This document shows positions 1-9,086 of a DNA stretch of 64,000 nt, piece after piece. Below the pieces are notes generated by a model, which saw nothing but the letters and a program-made list of their open reading frames with translations, made no database searches and was not told where the DNA came from. Made by a program: the position numbers and the translations under genes. The stretch comes from Desulfovibrio porci (GTDB lineage: Bacteria; Desulfobacterota; Desulfovibrionia; Desulfovibrionales; Desulfovibrionaceae): contig NZ_VUMH01000003.1 of the NCBI RefSeq assembly GCF_009696265.1, forward strand, positions 1 to 64,000, read 5' to 3'. Numbering within the stretch: the first letter of the stretch is position 1; each line of letters begins with the position of its first letter.

Positions 1-19
1 ACAGGATAAACGCCATGTA

Positions 20-63
20 AAAAGCCTCCTCTGAAACGCTCAAGGCGTAACGGGGAGGCTTTT
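20..63 (-). terminator. Rho-independent terminator after tRNA-Leu
   Basis: On the minus strand a GCCTCC stem pairs with GGAGGC and is followed by a run of Ts, about 30 nt past the tRNA 3' end. The arms are A/T-flanked on both sides, so it could also stop transcription arriving on the plus strand from the left. Confidence 0.75.
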
Positions 64-94
64 GCCAGGGTCGCACAAGCGCCATTTTTTCTTT

Positions 95-178
95 TGGTGC
101 GAGAGGGGGGACTTGAACCCCCATACCATAGGTGCTGGATTCTAAGTCCAGTGCGTCTACCAATTCCGCCACTCTCGC
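95..178 (-). tRNA. tRNA-Leu (anticodon TAG)
   Basis: The minus strand folds as a class II (long variable arm) tRNA. The acceptor GCGAGAG at 172-178 pairs with CTCTCGC at 99-105. The anticodon stem CTGGA/TCCAG encloses the loop CTTAGAA with anticodon TAG, which reads CUA leucine codons. The T arm is GGGGGTTCAAGTCCCCC. A CCA end is encoded at 95-97. Length and the variable arm fit leucine tRNAs. Confidence 0.95.
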
Positions 179-188
179 AAATCAAATT

Positions 189-217
189 TTAATAGCATAG
201 CTAAGCATCAGCCGCAA
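189..217 (-). promoter_or_regulatory. Putative sigma70 promoter of tRNA-Leu
   Basis: On the minus strand TTGCGG (212-217) and TATTAA (189-194) are 17 bp apart. The -10 hexamer sits about 10 bp before the mature tRNA 5' end, as expected for a short-leader tRNA gene. This is inference from hexamer match and spacing only. Confidence 0.5.
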
Positions 218-334
218 GCCAAGGTAATCCGTCAAGGAGGAACGGAATCCGTGAAAGCCGTGCCGGTTAGGGCAAAATCCGCGCTCCGGGCACCGCGGTT
301 TGCGGGCGAAAGGATATGCTCCCAGGGGCTGTTG

Positions 335-1393
335 TCAGCGCAGCAACAAGGCCTTGCCGTCCCGCCGAGGCGGCAGCACTTCCCCTACTTCACAGGCCAG
401 ATCTCCGTCGGCCTCCAGCATGGCGCGCGCCGCGCCCAACAGATCCGGCGGCACGGCCAGCAGCAGTCCGCCTGAGGTCTGAGCGTCAAACACCACGCTT
501 TCCAGAGATTCGTCCACGTCTGTTCCCACCAGGGTGGAACAGCTCCAATGCTTGCGGTTCAGATGGCTGCCCGCGGGAATCAGGCCGTCGCGCGCATAGT
601 CGAGCACGCGCGGCAGCAGCGGCAGGGCCGCCGTATCCAGAGCCACGCAGACCTCCGAGGCCAAGGCCATTTCCAGGGCATGGCCGCCCAGCCCGAAGCC
701 GGTGATGTCCGTGGCGGCGGGCAAATGGAATTCGCGTATGACCGCGCCGCCCACCTTGTTCAGACGGCCGCAGCAGCGCGCCAGTTCGGCCTCGCTTTCA
801 GCTGCGCCGTCCCAGCGGGCCTTGACCGCCGTGGCCAGGATGCCGGTGCCCAGAGCTTTGGTCAGCAGCAGGCGCTGGCCCGGACGCAGGCCGCTGTTAA
901 CCGCGATATGGGCGGGGTCAATAATGCCGGTCACAGCCAGGCCGTACTTCAATTCGTCATCCTGCACGGTATGGCCGCCGGCCGGAACGGCTCCGGCCTC
1001 CAGCAGGGCGGACTGGCCGCCGCGCAAAATGTCGCTGAGAATATGCTCGGGATCGTCCTCGGCCAGAGCCTGGGGAAAGCAGGCCACGTTCATGGCGCAC
1101 CAGGGCTCGCCCCCCAGAGCGTAGACGTCGGACAAGGCGTTGGCCGCCGCGATGCGCCCAAAGGTAAAGGCGTCGTTCACGATGGGCGCAAGAATGTCCA
1201 CCGTCTGCACCAGAGCCTTACCCGCCGGAACGGACAGCACCACCGCGTCCTCATTCGGGGCGCGGCCCGCCAGCACCCTGGCTTCCAGTTCGGGCGAGGT
1301 TTCGGACGCGAGGCCACGCAAAAGCCGCTCCAGAGCCCCTGGAGCCAGTTTGGCCGCTCAGCCGGCGGCGCGGGCTTTTTCCAACAATTTCAT
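335..1393 (-). CDS. selD: Selenide, water dikinase (selenophosphate synthetase), selenoprotein form
   Basis: SelD makes selenophosphate from selenide and ATP, the selenium donor for Sec-tRNA and tRNA selenouridine. Starting at the ATG at 1393 (GGGAG Shine-Dalgarno upstream), the frame reads through one TGA at codon 12 (1358-1360). The local reading is A-A-G-U-A-A-K-L, where family members have catalytic Cys or Sec followed by an essential Lys (here K15). The remaining 340 residues carry typical SelD features: the Asp-rich ATP/metal segment (DILAPIVNDAFTFGRIAA), AANALSDVYALGG, TDITGFGLGGHALEMA, and DAQTSGGLL near the C-terminus. A stem-loop of the bacterial SECIS type follows the TGA directly. 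Length of 352 aa is normal. Without recoding, only a truncated protein lacking the catalytic residue could be made from an internal TTG. Confidence 0.93.
1327..1360 (-). promoter_or_regulatory. UGA selenocysteine codon and bacterial SECIS stem-loop in selD
   Basis: The TGA lies at 1358-1360 (minus). After 12 nt, GCTCCAG pairs perfectly with CTGGAGC (7 bp) around the apical loop GGGCT. The loop lies 20-24 nt after the UGA and starts with Gs. Bacterial SECIS elements bound by SelB are expected at this distance with a G-containing apical loop. The stem is coding and downstream of the codon, as in fdhF-type selenoprotein mRNAs. Confidence 0.85.
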
Positions 1394-1440
1394 GGTGGCG
1401 CTCCCTTGCGGACGGCACGTGAGCCCGTCCCGGATTCATA

Positions 1441-1470
1441 AACAGAAAGGGAGCTCGTAGGCCCCCTTTC
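1441..1470 (-). terminator. Terminator of the ribosomal operon
   Basis: About 25 nt past the rplQ stop, GAAAGGG (minus strand) pairs with CCCTTTC and is followed by a T-rich stretch (TGTTT). It separates the ribosomal operon from selD. The U tract is short, so some read-through into selD is possible. Confidence 0.55.
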
Positions 1471-1493
1471 GCAAAAGCTGCTGCGCTTCCGCC

Positions 1494-1976
1494 CTACTGG
1501 GCGGCACTTTCTTCCTGCGCGGCCCCTTCTTCAACTTTGGGCTTGCGGGTGCGCTTGGCTTTGACGGGCGCTTCAGCGGCCTTGTCCTTGCCGCCCTTGG
1601 CGTCAGCGGGCTGCTCAGCCGCACGGGACAGCTCAATGACAGCCATGGGGGCGTTGTCGCCCTTGCGCGGCATGGCCAGTTTGAGCACGCGGGTGTAGCC
1701 GCCGGGCACGCCAGCAAACAGCGGGCCGATTTCATCAAACAGACGCTTGACCAGGGCATGATCATTCAGCACCCGGTAGGCCAGACGACGGGAATGCAGA
1801 TCATTACGCTTGGCCAGCGTAATCAGGGGTTCCACCACCCGGCGCAATTCCTTGGCCTTCATCTCCGTGGTGCGGATTTTGCCGTGGATCAGCAGCGCCT
1901 TGGCGAGATTGTGCAACAGGGCCTTACGGTGCGCGGGCGTGCGCGAGAGTTTCCTGCCGGAATTGCTATGCCTCAT
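1494..1976 (-). CDS. rplQ: 50S ribosomal protein L17 with C-terminal extension
   Basis: L17 of the large subunit. The first ~115 residues match the family, starting [20 protein letters not shown] and ending with the [14 protein letters not shown] strand. A low-complexity tail of about 40 residues rich in Ala, Lys and Glu follows, making the protein 160 aa against roughly 120-130 in most bacteria. The ATG overlaps the end of rpoA by 11 nt, so translation is probably coupled. Last gene of the operon. Confidence 0.97.
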   Translation of the reverse strand: MRHSNSGRKLSRTPAHRKALLHNLAKALLIHGKIRTTEMKAKELRRVVEPLITLAKRNDLHSRRLAYRVLNDHALVKRLFDEIGPLFAGVPGGYTRVLKLAMPRKGDNAPMAVIELSRAAEQPADAKGGKDKAAEAPVKAKRTRKPKVEEGAAQEESAAQ

Positions 1977-3009
1977 TTTGCTGCTTCCTTTTCCATTCCT
2001 GATATTTCTTGTCGAAGGCGTCGACCTTCATGCCGAAGTCAAGGCCCATGTCCAAAAGAACGCTTTTGATTTCATCCAGCGACTTGCGACCGAAATTCTT
2101 GGTTTTGAGCATTTCGGCCTCGGAGCGCTGCACCAGTTCGCCCACAAGGGCAATATTGGCGCTGCGCAGGCAGTTGGTGGCGCGCACCGAGAGTTCAAGA
2201 TCGTCAATGCTCTTGAAGAGATGCTCGTTCACTTCGCCGCCGTCGCTGCTGCCCAGACGCATATCGCCGGAAACACGCTCATCAAAATTGATAAAGACCG
2301 AAATCTGGTCCTTGATGATCTTGGCGCTGTAGGCAATGGCGTCTTCAGGCGTAAGCGAACCGTCAGTCCAGACTTCCAGCAGCAGACGGTCATAGTTGGT
2401 CATCTGGCCCACACGGGCCTGCTCCACGGTATAGGCCACCTTGCGCACCGGCGAAAAGCTGGAATCCAGCTTGATCAGGCCGATTTCCTCGGACAGGCCC
2501 TCGTGCATGTCGGCGGGCACATAGCCCTTGCCCATGCGCGCCTCCAGCTCCATCTCCAGCTCAATATCCTCGGTGAGGGTGGCGATGTGCAACTCGGGGT
2601 TGAGCACCTCCACATGCTGGTTGGTCTGTATCTGGGCGGCGGTTACGGGGCCTTTCCGGTCCACGCGCAGGGTCAGCCGCTGGGGTTCGTCCGTATCCAT
2701 GCGCAGGCGGACCTGCTTGAGGTTGAGGATGACGTCGGTCACGTCCTCCAAAACGCCGTGAATGGTCGTGAACTCATGCTGCACGCCGGTGATATTCACC
2801 GAGACAAAGGCCGCCCCTTGCAGGGAGGCCAGAAGGACGCGCCGCATGGCGTTACCGATGGTGGTGCCGTAGCCCCGCTCCAAAGGTTCGCAAATAAACT
2901 TGCCGTGCGTGCCGCTGGCCGTCTCTTCCTCACGCAAAATCTGGTCGGGCTTCACGAGCTCCGACCAGTTGCGCGCATTAATAAGGCGTTCGCCTTGTTT
3001 AATTAGCAT
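1966..3009 (-). CDS. rpoA: DNA-directed RNA polymerase subunit alpha
   Basis: Alpha subunit, 347 aa. The N-terminal domain (about 1-235) contains the assembly motifs [20 protein letters not shown] and [16 protein letters not shown]. After a linker, the C-terminal domain (about 265-330) includes [14 protein letters not shown] and [15 protein letters not shown], which contact UP elements and activators. Its position between rpsD and rplQ is the standard alpha-operon order. Confidence 0.98.
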   Translation of the reverse strand: MLIKQGERLINARNWSELVKPDQILREEETASGTHGKFICEPLERGYGTTIGNAMRRVLLASLQGAAFVSVNITGVQHEFTTIHGVLEDVTDVILNLKQVRLRMDTDEPQRLTLRVDRKGPVTAAQIQTNQHVEVLNPELHIATLTEDIELEMELEARMGKGYVPADMHEGLSEEIGLIKLDSSFSPVRKVAYTVEQARVGQMTNYDRLLLEVWTDGSLTPEDAIAYSAKIIKDQISVFINFDERVSGDMRLGSSDGGEVNEHLFKSIDDLELSVRATNCLRSANIALVGELVQRSEAEMLKTKNFGRKSLDEIKSVLLDMGLDFGMKVDAFDKKYQEWKRKQQNEA

Positions 3010-3020
3010 GCGCCCCCCGC

Positions 3021-3647
3021 TTATTTCGAGTAAAGTTCGACAATCAACTGCTCGTTGACGGGGAACTGAATATCATCGCGCTGCGGCAAGGCTTTTACGG
3101 TGCCCTTGAAAGCGGCTCCGTCGGCTTCAAGCCAACCGGGGCAGCCACGACGGGCGATCACTTCCTGGGCTTCAGCCAGAACAGGAATTTTACGATTCTT
3201 TTCGGGCACTTCCAGAGTGTCGCCCACCCGCACCTGCAGCGAGGGAATGGTGACCTTGTGACCGTTCAGCGTAAAGATGCCGTGACGCACCAGCTGGCGA
3301 GCCTGGTTGCGGGAGTTGGCAAAGCCCAGACGGTAGACCACGTTGTCCAGCCGACGCTCCAGAATGACCAGCAGATTGGTGCCGGTAACGCCCTTCTGCA
3401 TTTCGGCTTTTTCAAAGTAGCCGTGGAACTGGTGTTCCAGCACGCCGTAAGCGCGACGGGTCTTCTGCTTCTCCCGCAGCTGCACCGCGTATTCGCTGAC
3501 CTTCTTGCGCGCGCGGCCGTGCTGGCCGGGGGCGTAGGGACGGCGATCATAAGCGCATTTGTCGGTAAAGCAACGGTCTCCCTTCAGGAAGAGCTTGCAG
3601 CCCTCGCGGCGGCACATGCGGCATTTGGCTTCAGTATATTTGGCCAT
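3021..3647 (-). CDS. rpsD: 30S ribosomal protein S4
   Basis: S4 nucleates 16S rRNA assembly and, in many bacteria, represses its own operon. The protein is 208 aa. The N-terminus has the zinc-binding arrangement ([12 protein letters not shown], then CFTDKC), so this is the C+ zinc form. An S4 RNA-binding domain follows ([20 protein letters not shown]). It lies 11 nt upstream of rpoA. Confidence 0.98.
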   Translation of the reverse strand: MAKYTEAKCRMCRREGCKLFLKGDRCFTDKCAYDRRPYAPGQHGRARKKVSEYAVQLREKQKTRRAYGVLEHQFHGYFEKAEMQKGVTGTNLLVILERRLDNVVYRLGFANSRNQARQLVRHGIFTLNGHKVTIPSLQVRVGDTLEVPEKNRKIPVLAEAQEVIARRGCPGWLEADGAAFKGTVKALPQRDDIQFPVNEQLIVELYSK

Positions 3648-3694
3648 GAATGAGTCCTCTTCGTTTGTACGGCGCTGCTCGGGGCAGCGTAAAA

Positions 3695-4084
3695 CTAAAC
3701 GCGGCGGCGCTTGGGCGGCCGGCAGCCGTTATGCGGGATGGGCGTCACGTCACGGATGAAAGCCACCCGGAAACCCACGGCGGCAATAGCGCGCATGGCG
3801 GCCTCGCGGCCGGAGCCGGGACCCTTCACATAAACGCCCACGGTCCGCATGCCGTTGTCCTGCGCCTTGCGGGCGGCGGTTTCAGCGGCTACCTGGGCGG
3901 CGAAAGGCGTGGACTTGCGCGAGCCTTTGAAGCCGCTCTGGCCCGAAGAGGCCCAGGAGACGGCATTGCCGCGCGTGTCCGTAAAGGTGATGATGGTATT
4001 GTTGAACGAAGCCTGGATGTGGGCAATGCCCACGGGCACGTTCTTCTTTTCCTTTTTCTTGACCGCTTTCTTGGGTCTGGCCAT
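3695..4084 (-). CDS. rpsK: 30S ribosomal protein S11
   Basis: S11 of the small-subunit platform, 129 aa. It has the family core [17 protein letters not shown] and the C-terminal signature [19 protein letters not shown] lysine-rich N-terminus ([11 protein letters not shown]) precedes the core. Order rpsM-rpsK-rpsD is conserved. Confidence 0.98.
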   Translation of the reverse strand: MARPKKAVKKKEKKNVPVGIAHIQASFNNTIITFTDTRGNAVSWASSGQSGFKGSRKSTPFAAQVAAETAARKAQDNGMRTVGVYVKGPGSGREAAMRAIAAVGFRVAFIRDVTPIPHNGCRPPKRRRV

Positions 4085-4127
4085 GATTATCCCTCAATCT
4101 GGCTAAAAAACGAGTAAATGAGCACGC

Positions 4128-4496
4128 CTACTTTTTCTTGCCCACAGCGCCGCGGCGCGGGCCCTTGCGGGTGCGCGCGTTGGTGTGGGTGCGCTGGCCG
4201 TGCACGGGCAGGCCGCGACGATGGCGCAGCCCGCGGAAGCAGCCGATGTCCATCAGCCGCTTGATGTTGCCCGAAATTTCGCGGCGCAGATCGCCTTCCA
4301 CCTTGTAGTTCTGTTCGAGCTCCTTGCGGATCTCGTTCACTTCGTCAGCGGAGAGCTCATCAATGTTGCGCTCCCAGTTGACGCCGGTGGAGTCAAGGAT
4401 CTTCAGGGCCGTGGTGCGGCCGATGCCGTAAATGTAGGTAAGCGCAATATCCACCCGTTTGCCGCGCGGCAAATCAACACCTGCTATTCTCGCCAC
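4128..4496 (-). CDS. rpsM: 30S ribosomal protein S13
   Basis: S13 of the 30S head, contacting P-site tRNA and forming inter-subunit bridges. It has 122 aa, begins [20 protein letters not shown] and ends with the conserved basic tail containing [19 protein letters not shown]. First gene downstream of rpmJ. Confidence 0.98.
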   Translation of the reverse strand: MARIAGVDLPRGKRVDIALTYIYGIGRTTALKILDSTGVNWERNIDELSADEVNEIRKELEQNYKVEGDLRREISGNIKRLMDIGCFRGLRHRRGLPVHGQRTHTNARTRKGPRRGAVGKKK

Positions 4497-4511
4497 AATA
4501 TGTCTCCTGCC

Positions 4512-4625
4512 CTAGCCCTGGCGCTGCTTGTGCCGGGGGTTTTCGCAGATAACTCGAAGCACTCCCTTGCGCCGGATCACTTTGCACTTGGGGCATATTT
4601 TCTTGACGGAAGGTCTGACTTTCAT
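4512..4625 (-). CDS. rpmJ: 50S ribosomal protein L36
   Basis: A 37-aa protein beginning [20 protein letters not shown] and ending PRHKQRQG. The Cys-x2-Cys, a later Cys and a His form the zinc-ribbon ligands of the C+ type of L36. It lies 15 nt upstream of rpsM. No infA gene is found next to it, unlike many bacteria with the order map-infA-rpmJ. Confidence 0.95.
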
Positions 4626-4731
4626 CGCATATCTCCACTGATAGCCGTTTGGCCGTTGTGACGGCCCGTCCTGACGGCCCCGGCTATTTCGGGGCAGGAA
4701 CAGGCATCTTTATCTATCTTTGCCTATTCTG
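4626..4731 (-). other. Structured gap between map and rpmJ
   Basis: This 106-nt gap holds small inverted repeats, including GGCCGT/ACGGCC and GCCCCGG facing GGGGC, but no T tract. No coding frame is convincing. It may be an mRNA processing or attenuation region in the long operon; that is inference. Confidence 0.3.
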
Positions 4732-5526
4732 TCAACCATCAATTGTGTGCCGGTTCAGACCTCGATCCGAAACGCTCAGGATTCTCGGCCCTTCCGGGGT
4801 GATCGCCACGCTGTGTTCAAAGTGCGCGGCCCATAGGCCGTCGCGGGTCACAGCGGTCCATTTGTCGTCCAGGATGTCCACTTCATAGGTTCCGGCCGTC
4901 ACCATGGGTTCAATGGCGATGACCATCCCGTTCTGCAGGGTCAGCCCATGCATGCCGGGTCTGAAGTTGGGCACCTCCGGTTTTTCGTGCATCTTCGCGC
5001 CCACACCGTGGCCCACGAAACGACGCACCACATTGAAACCGGCGGCCTCCACATAGTCCTGCACGGCGGCGCCGATGGCATAGACATCGTTACCGGCCCG
5101 CGCCTGTTCAATGCCCACGTAAAGACTTTCCTCAGTCACCCGCATCAGCCGTCGGGCCTCGTCGCTCACCTGTCCCACAGGGTAGGTGCGTGCGGCGTCG
5201 CCCACAAAGCCTTCGTAAACCACCCCCATGTCAACGCTGACGATATCCCCCTCCTGGAGCAGCCGCGCGGAGGGAAAACCGTGCACCACCTGCTCGTTGA
5301 CCGAACAACAGATGGCGAAGGGATAGTCGTAGTAACCGAGAAAAGCCGGTTTCACCTTGTAATCGGCGCACATGTCGCGCGCCAGTTCTTCCAGGCGCAT
5401 GGTGGGCAAACCGGGCGCCACCATATCGCCCACGGCGTCCAGTATGTTGGCGACCATGCGGTTGGCTTCCCGCAGGCAGCCCACTTCCCGTTCATTTTTG
5501 ATGAATGCGCCGTGATATTTCTTCAT
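4732..5526 (-). CDS. map: Methionine aminopeptidase, type I
   Basis: Removes the initiator Met from nascent proteins. The 264-aa protein has the pita-bread fold ligands in order: Asp in VSVDMG, Asp in GDAARTYPVG, His in GHGVGAKMHE, Glu in AIEPM and Glu in FEHSVAI. The substrate-binding His is in VVHGFPS. It lies 18 nt after secY, whose product works on the same nascent chains, and 106 nt before rpmJ. Confidence 0.97.
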   Translation of the reverse strand: MKKYHGAFIKNEREVGCLREANRMVANILDAVGDMVAPGLPTMRLEELARDMCADYKVKPAFLGYYDYPFAICCSVNEQVVHGFPSARLLQEGDIVSVDMGVVYEGFVGDAARTYPVGQVSDEARRLMRVTEESLYVGIEQARAGNDVYAIGAAVQDYVEAAGFNVVRRFVGHGVGAKMHEKPEVPNFRPGMHGLTLQNGMVIAIEPMVTAGTYEVDILDDKWTAVTRDGLWAAHFEHSVAITPEGPRILSVSDRGLNRHTIDG

Positions 5527-5544
5527 TGCCCTTGTCCCGCGCGC

Positions 5545-6858
5545 TTATGCCTTTCCGCCCTTGCGCGCCTTCTGCATCAAGCCCTGGTACTGACTTGAGA
5601 TCATGTGCGATTCAACCTGATTCATGAAGTCCATGGCCACGCCCACAAGAATCAGCAGACTGGTGCCGCCGAAGTAGAACGGCACGTTGAAGTTGCTGAT
5701 CAGAAGCATGGGCAGCAGACAGACGATGGAGATGTACACCGCGCCCGAAAGGGTCAGACGCGAAAGCACGGTATCAATGTATTCCTGAGTCTTTTCGCCC
5801 GGACGGATGCCGGGAATGAAACCGCCGGCCTTCTTCAGATTTTCGGACATATCCTTGGGATCAAAGATGATGGCCGTGTAGAAATAGCAGAAGAAGAACA
5901 TCAGGGCCACATAGATGACATTGTACAGAAAACCGTGGGGCGAAAAGAGCTCCGCCGCCTGCTTCACATACTCGTTGGTGGAAAACTGCCCGATAGTGGC
6001 CGGGAAGAGCAGCAGCGAGGAGGCGAAAATGGGCGGAATAACGCCCGCCGTGTTCAGCCGCAGGGGCAGATGCGAGTTCTGCCCGCCGAACATTTTGCGG
6101 CCCACCTGACGCTTGGCGTAACTGATGGGAATGCGCCGCTGCGCCCGTTCCACAAAGACGATGCAGACCGTTACCGCGGCCATGAAGGCCAAGATGACGA
6201 CCGCCATGAAAATGCTCATGTCGCCAGCTTGAATCAGGGCCACGGACTGGATGACGCCACGCGGGATACCCACCACGATGCCGCAGAAGATAATCAGCGA
6301 AATGCCGTTGCCGATGCCGCGCTCGGTGATCTGTTCACCCAGCCACATGACCAGCACCGAACCGGCCGTGAAGGTCGCCATGGTCACCAAGCGGAAATGC
6401 CAACCCGGATTGAGTACAATGGGCGTGCCCGCCGGGCTGGTCATATTCTCCAGCCCAACGGCGATGCCCAGTCCCTGCACCAGTGTAATCAGCACGGTGA
6501 GGTAGCGGGTGTACTGGGTGATCTTGCGGCGGCCCGCCTGCCCTTCTTCCTTGGCCATGCGCTTGACGTCCGGGCTGACCACCTGCAAAAGCTGCATGAT
6601 GATGGACGCCGAGATGTACGGCATGACGCCCAGCGCGAACACGGAAACATTGCGCAGGCCGCCGCCCGAGAACATGTCGAAGAGACTGAACAGGGTGCCG
6701 GACATACTTTCAAAGAAAGAAGCCAAGGCCGCGGCGTCCACGCCGGGCACAGGCACATGCACGCCGATCCGGTAGCAGCACAAAATCAGGAAGGTCCAGC
6801 CCAGGCGTTTGGCCAGGGCGGGCTGGCCCGCCATATTGTTTGCCGATCCAACTGCCAT
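5545..6858 (-). CDS. secY: Preprotein translocase subunit SecY
   Basis: Channel subunit of SecYEG in the inner membrane. The protein has ten predicted membrane segments. Family motifs are visible: FSGGGLRNVSVFALGVMPYI in the plug/TM2 area, the tight-turn loop with KRMAKEEGQAGRRKITQYTR, and RPGEKTQEYI in the large cytoplasmic loop. The open frame extends to 6912, but the ATG at 6858 gives the usual short N-terminus (MAVGSANNMAGQPALAKRL) and 437 aa. The upstream part of the frame would lead towards a strong palindrome and is unlikely to be coding. Confidence 0.95.
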   Translation of the reverse strand: MAVGSANNMAGQPALAKRLGWTFLILCCYRIGVHVPVPGVDAAALASFFESMSGTLFSLFDMFSGGGLRNVSVFALGVMPYISASIIMQLLQVVSPDVKRMAKEEGQAGRRKITQYTRYLTVLITLVQGLGIAVGLENMTSPAGTPIVLNPGWHFRLVTMATFTAGSVLVMWLGEQITERGIGNGISLIIFCGIVVGIPRGVIQSVALIQAGDMSIFMAVVILAFMAAVTVCIVFVERAQRRIPISYAKRQVGRKMFGGQNSHLPLRLNTAGVIPPIFASSLLLFPATIGQFSTNEYVKQAAELFSPHGFLYNVIYVALMFFFCYFYTAIIFDPKDMSENLKKAGGFIPGIRPGEKTQEYIDTVLSRLTLSGAVYISIVCLLPMLLISNFNVPFYFGGTSLLILVGVAMDFMNQVESHMISSQYQGLMQKARKGGKA

Positions 6859-6907
6859 GAAAAACTCGTTGCGTTTGCGCGCCCAAGGGCGCCGTATGCG
6901 CGTAAAC

Positions 6908-6939
6908 GTCATAGCCCGCCGCGCGCGGCGGGCTATGAC
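6908..6939. repeat. 32-nt perfect palindrome between rplO and secY
   Basis: The sequence from GTCATAGCCCGCC to GGCGGGCTATGAC is self-complementary over its whole length, with the centre at GCGCGC. As RNA it would form a 14-16 bp GC-rich hairpin in the operon transcript, about 40 nt downstream of the rplO stop. No U tract follows on the operon strand, so it is not a classical terminator. Confidence 0.8.
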
Positions 6940-6978
6940 GCCGCAATATTCCGTTCCGGCCGCTCGCGCGGCCCGGGA

Positions 6979-7443
6979 TTATTCGGCCGCCGGGGCCGCT
7001 TCCAGCTCGGTGACTTCGCCGCCGGCCTGGCGGATTTTTTCCGCCGCGGCCTGGCTGAACTTGTGAGCCTCCACCTTGAGGGCGGACTTCAGATCACCAC
7101 GCGAAAGGATTTTCACCGGCGCGCCCATGCGGGCCAGACCACGGGCGTAGATGTCGTCCAGAGTGATGCAGTCCTTGCCGTCAAAAGCCTGGATCAGCAT
7201 ATCCAGATTGATCACGTCGTAGGTCACCTTGAAGGGCGCATTTTTGAAACCATGTTTGGGCAGACGGCGTTGCAGGGGCATCTGGCCGCCCTCAAAACCG
7301 GGACGCACGCCGCCGCCGGCACGGGCATTCTGGCCTTTGTGACCTTTGCCCGACGTGCCGCCCAGCCCGGAGCCGCCGCCCCGGCCCACCCTGCGGCGGG
7401 TCTTGCGCTCTTCCGGAAAGGGAAAGAGATTGTGCAGTTGCAT
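6979..7443 (-). CDS. rplO: 50S ribosomal protein L15
   Basis: L15, a late-assembly protein of the 50S subunit, 154 aa. The glycine-rich N-terminal tail (GRGGGSGLGGTSGKGHKGQN) and the segment GFEGGQMPLQRRLPKHGF are diagnostic. The C-terminus is slightly extended and Ala/Glu rich. Confidence 0.98.
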   Translation of the reverse strand: MQLHNLFPFPEERKTRRRVGRGGGSGLGGTSGKGHKGQNARAGGGVRPGFEGGQMPLQRRLPKHGFKNAPFKVTYDVINLDMLIQAFDGKDCITLDDIYARGLARMGAPVKILSRGDLKSALKVEAHKFSQAAAEKIRQAGGEVTELEAAPAAE

Positions 7444-7464
7444 AGTATACTCCTCGCGCGGCCG

Positions 7465-7641
7465 TTAGTCCACGACGGCCACAAGGTGCGAAACTTTGGC
7501 GATGATGCCCCGGATGGCCGGGGTGTCCTTGAACGTCTTGACCATCTCGCGACACTTGAGGCCAAGAGAGTCCAGCAGTTTGCGCTGGGCCGGCGTGGTG
7601 CCGATGCGCGAGCGCATGAGTTTGACCTTGATTTCCGTCAT
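7465..7641 (-). CDS. rpmD: 50S ribosomal protein L30
   Basis: A 58-aa protein starting MTEIKVKLMRSRIGTTPAQR and ending KVSHLVAVVD, matching the small bacterial L30. The ATG at 7641 is 2 nt past the rpsE stop, and rplO begins 21 nt downstream, so order and spacing are standard. Confidence 0.95.
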   Translation of the reverse strand: MTEIKVKLMRSRIGTTPAQRKLLDSLGLKCREMVKTFKDTPAIRGIIAKVSHLVAVVD

Positions 7642-7643
7642 GG

Positions 7644-8165
7644 CTACTTCCTCGGGGCTTCCAGCTTCTTGCCGCGCAGGGCCGAAACATCCTCGGCGCT
7701 GCGCAGGGAAACCAGACCCTGTATGGTGGCGCGAAGCACGTTATGCGGATTGTTGGTGCCGATGGCCTTGGCCAGCACGTCGCGCACGCCCACGGCTTCC
7801 ATCACGGCGCGCACGGCGCCGCCGGCGATGATGCCGGTACCTTCCGAGGCGGGTTTGAGCATGACGCGGCCCGCGCCGAAGCGACCCAGCACCTCATACG
7901 GCAGGGTTCCTTCGACCAAGGGCACCTGCACGCGGTTTTTACGCGCGCGCTCGGTGGCCTTGCGCAGGGCTTCGGGCACTTCTTGGGCCTTGCCCAGGCC
8001 GAAGCCCACGCCGCCCTTGCCGTCGCCCACCACCACCAGGGCGCTGAAGCTGAAACGGCGACCGCCCTTGACCACTTTGGCCACACGGTTGAGGGAAACG
8101 ATCTTTTCGATTTCACCCAGTTCGTTCTGCTGGGTTTCGCTATTGTTCGAGCTATCCTGACGCAT
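7644..8165 (-). CDS. rpsE: 30S ribosomal protein S5
   Basis: S5 contributes to decoding accuracy. It has 173 aa. The double-stranded-RNA-binding-like N-domain ([20 protein letters not shown]) and the C-domain ([19 protein letters not shown]) are present. The frame is open to 8195, but the ATG at 8165 has GGAG at the right distance, inside the rplR stop region, and removes a non-family prefix. Confidence 0.97.
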   Translation of the reverse strand: MRQDSSNNSETQQNELGEIEKIVSLNRVAKVVKGGRRFSFSALVVVGDGKGGVGFGLGKAQEVPEALRKATERARKNRVQVPLVEGTLPYEVLGRFGAGRVMLKPASEGTGIIAGGAVRAVMEAVGVRDVLAKAIGTNNPHNVLRATIQGLVSLRSAEDVSALRGKKLEAPRK

Positions 8166-8166
8166 A

Positions 8167-8526
8167 TTAGAACTCCAAGCCGCCTTCGCGGGCACCGTCG
8201 GCTACGGCTTTAACGCGACCGTGATAAATATACCCGTTGCGATCGAATACCACTTTGCTGATATTCTTTTCCTTGGCCAAGCGGGCGATTTCCTTGCCCA
8301 CGCGTTCGGCGCCGCTCTTGTTGCAGTGCAGGCCGGGTTCGGTTTTGGACAGGCTCAGGGTGGAGGCGGACACCATGGTCGCGCCTTCCAGATCGTTCAC
8401 GATCTGGGCGTAAATATGCAGGTTGGACCTGTAGACCACAAGACGCGGACGTTCAGCCGTGCCGTTGACCTTTTTGCGGATGCGGATCTTGCGGCGCTGA
8501 CGGGATTCATTCTTGTTATAACTCAT
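8167..8526 (-). CDS. rplR: 50S ribosomal protein L18
   Basis: L18 binds 5S rRNA together with L5. The 119-aa protein contains [20 protein letters not shown] and ends [12 protein letters not shown]. The stop codon lies next to the rpsE start, which suggests coupled translation. Confidence 0.98.
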   Translation of the reverse strand: MSYNKNESRQRRKIRIRKKVNGTAERPRLVVYRSNLHIYAQIVNDLEGATMVSASTLSLSKTEPGLHCNKSGAERVGKEIARLAKEKNISKVVFDRNGYIYHGRVKAVADGAREGGLEF

Positions 8527-8536
8527 GACGCAGCCC

Positions 8537-9076
8537 CTACTTCTTGCCGCCGGACTTGCCCACCTTGCGGCGGATGGTCTCGGTCACGTACTTGATGCCC
8601 TTGCCCTTGTAAGGTTCGGGCTTGCGGATGCGGCGGATCCTGGCGGCCATTTCGCCTACCAGTTCCTTGTCCAGACCGCTGATGGTCAACACCTGGCCTT
8701 CCACGGCGGCCTTGATGCCGGCGGGCATTTCCACCACAACGGGATGGGAATAGCCTACGGCCAGCTCAATGATATTGCCCTTCACGGCCACGCGATAGCC
8801 CACGCCGATGACTTCCAGAGCCTTGGAAAAACCCTTGGTCACGCCGTCGATGCAGTTGGCCAGCAGCGTGCGGCGCAAACCGTGCTGCGAGCGGCTCTCA
8901 CGGGTTTCTTCGAGGCGGGTCAATGTCACATGTCCGTCAGCCAGCTCATACTTGAGCAGAGAGCAGACAGGCGTGCTCAGCGAGCCCTTGGGGCCTTTCA
9001 CTTCCACAACATCCGTTCCGATCTTGACTTCAACGCCATTGGGAACGGGAATGGGCAGTTTACCTATGCGAGACAT
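8537..9076 (-). CDS. rplF: 50S ribosomal protein L6
   Basis: L6 lies near the factor-binding stalk. The protein has 179 aa, with two L6 repeats and the C-terminal signature [14 protein letters not shown]. The frame opens at 9100, but [17 protein letters not shown] at 9076 is the family start. Confidence 0.97.
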   Translation of the reverse strand: MSRIGKLPIPVPNGVEVKIGTDVVEVKGPKGSLSTPVCSLLKYELADGHVTLTRLEETRESRSQHGLRRTLLANCIDGVTKGFSKALEVIGVGYRVAVKGNIIELAVGYSHPVVVEMPAGIKAAVEGQVLTISGLDKELVGEMAARIRRIRKPEPYKGKGIKYVTETIRRKVGKSGGKK

Positions 9077-9086
9077 AACGCACCGC

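Noticed and set aside
5605-8160. 851-codon open frame on the plus strand
   Set aside because: It runs antisense to secY, rplO, rpmD and rpsE, which are certain genes; high GC produces long shadow frames.
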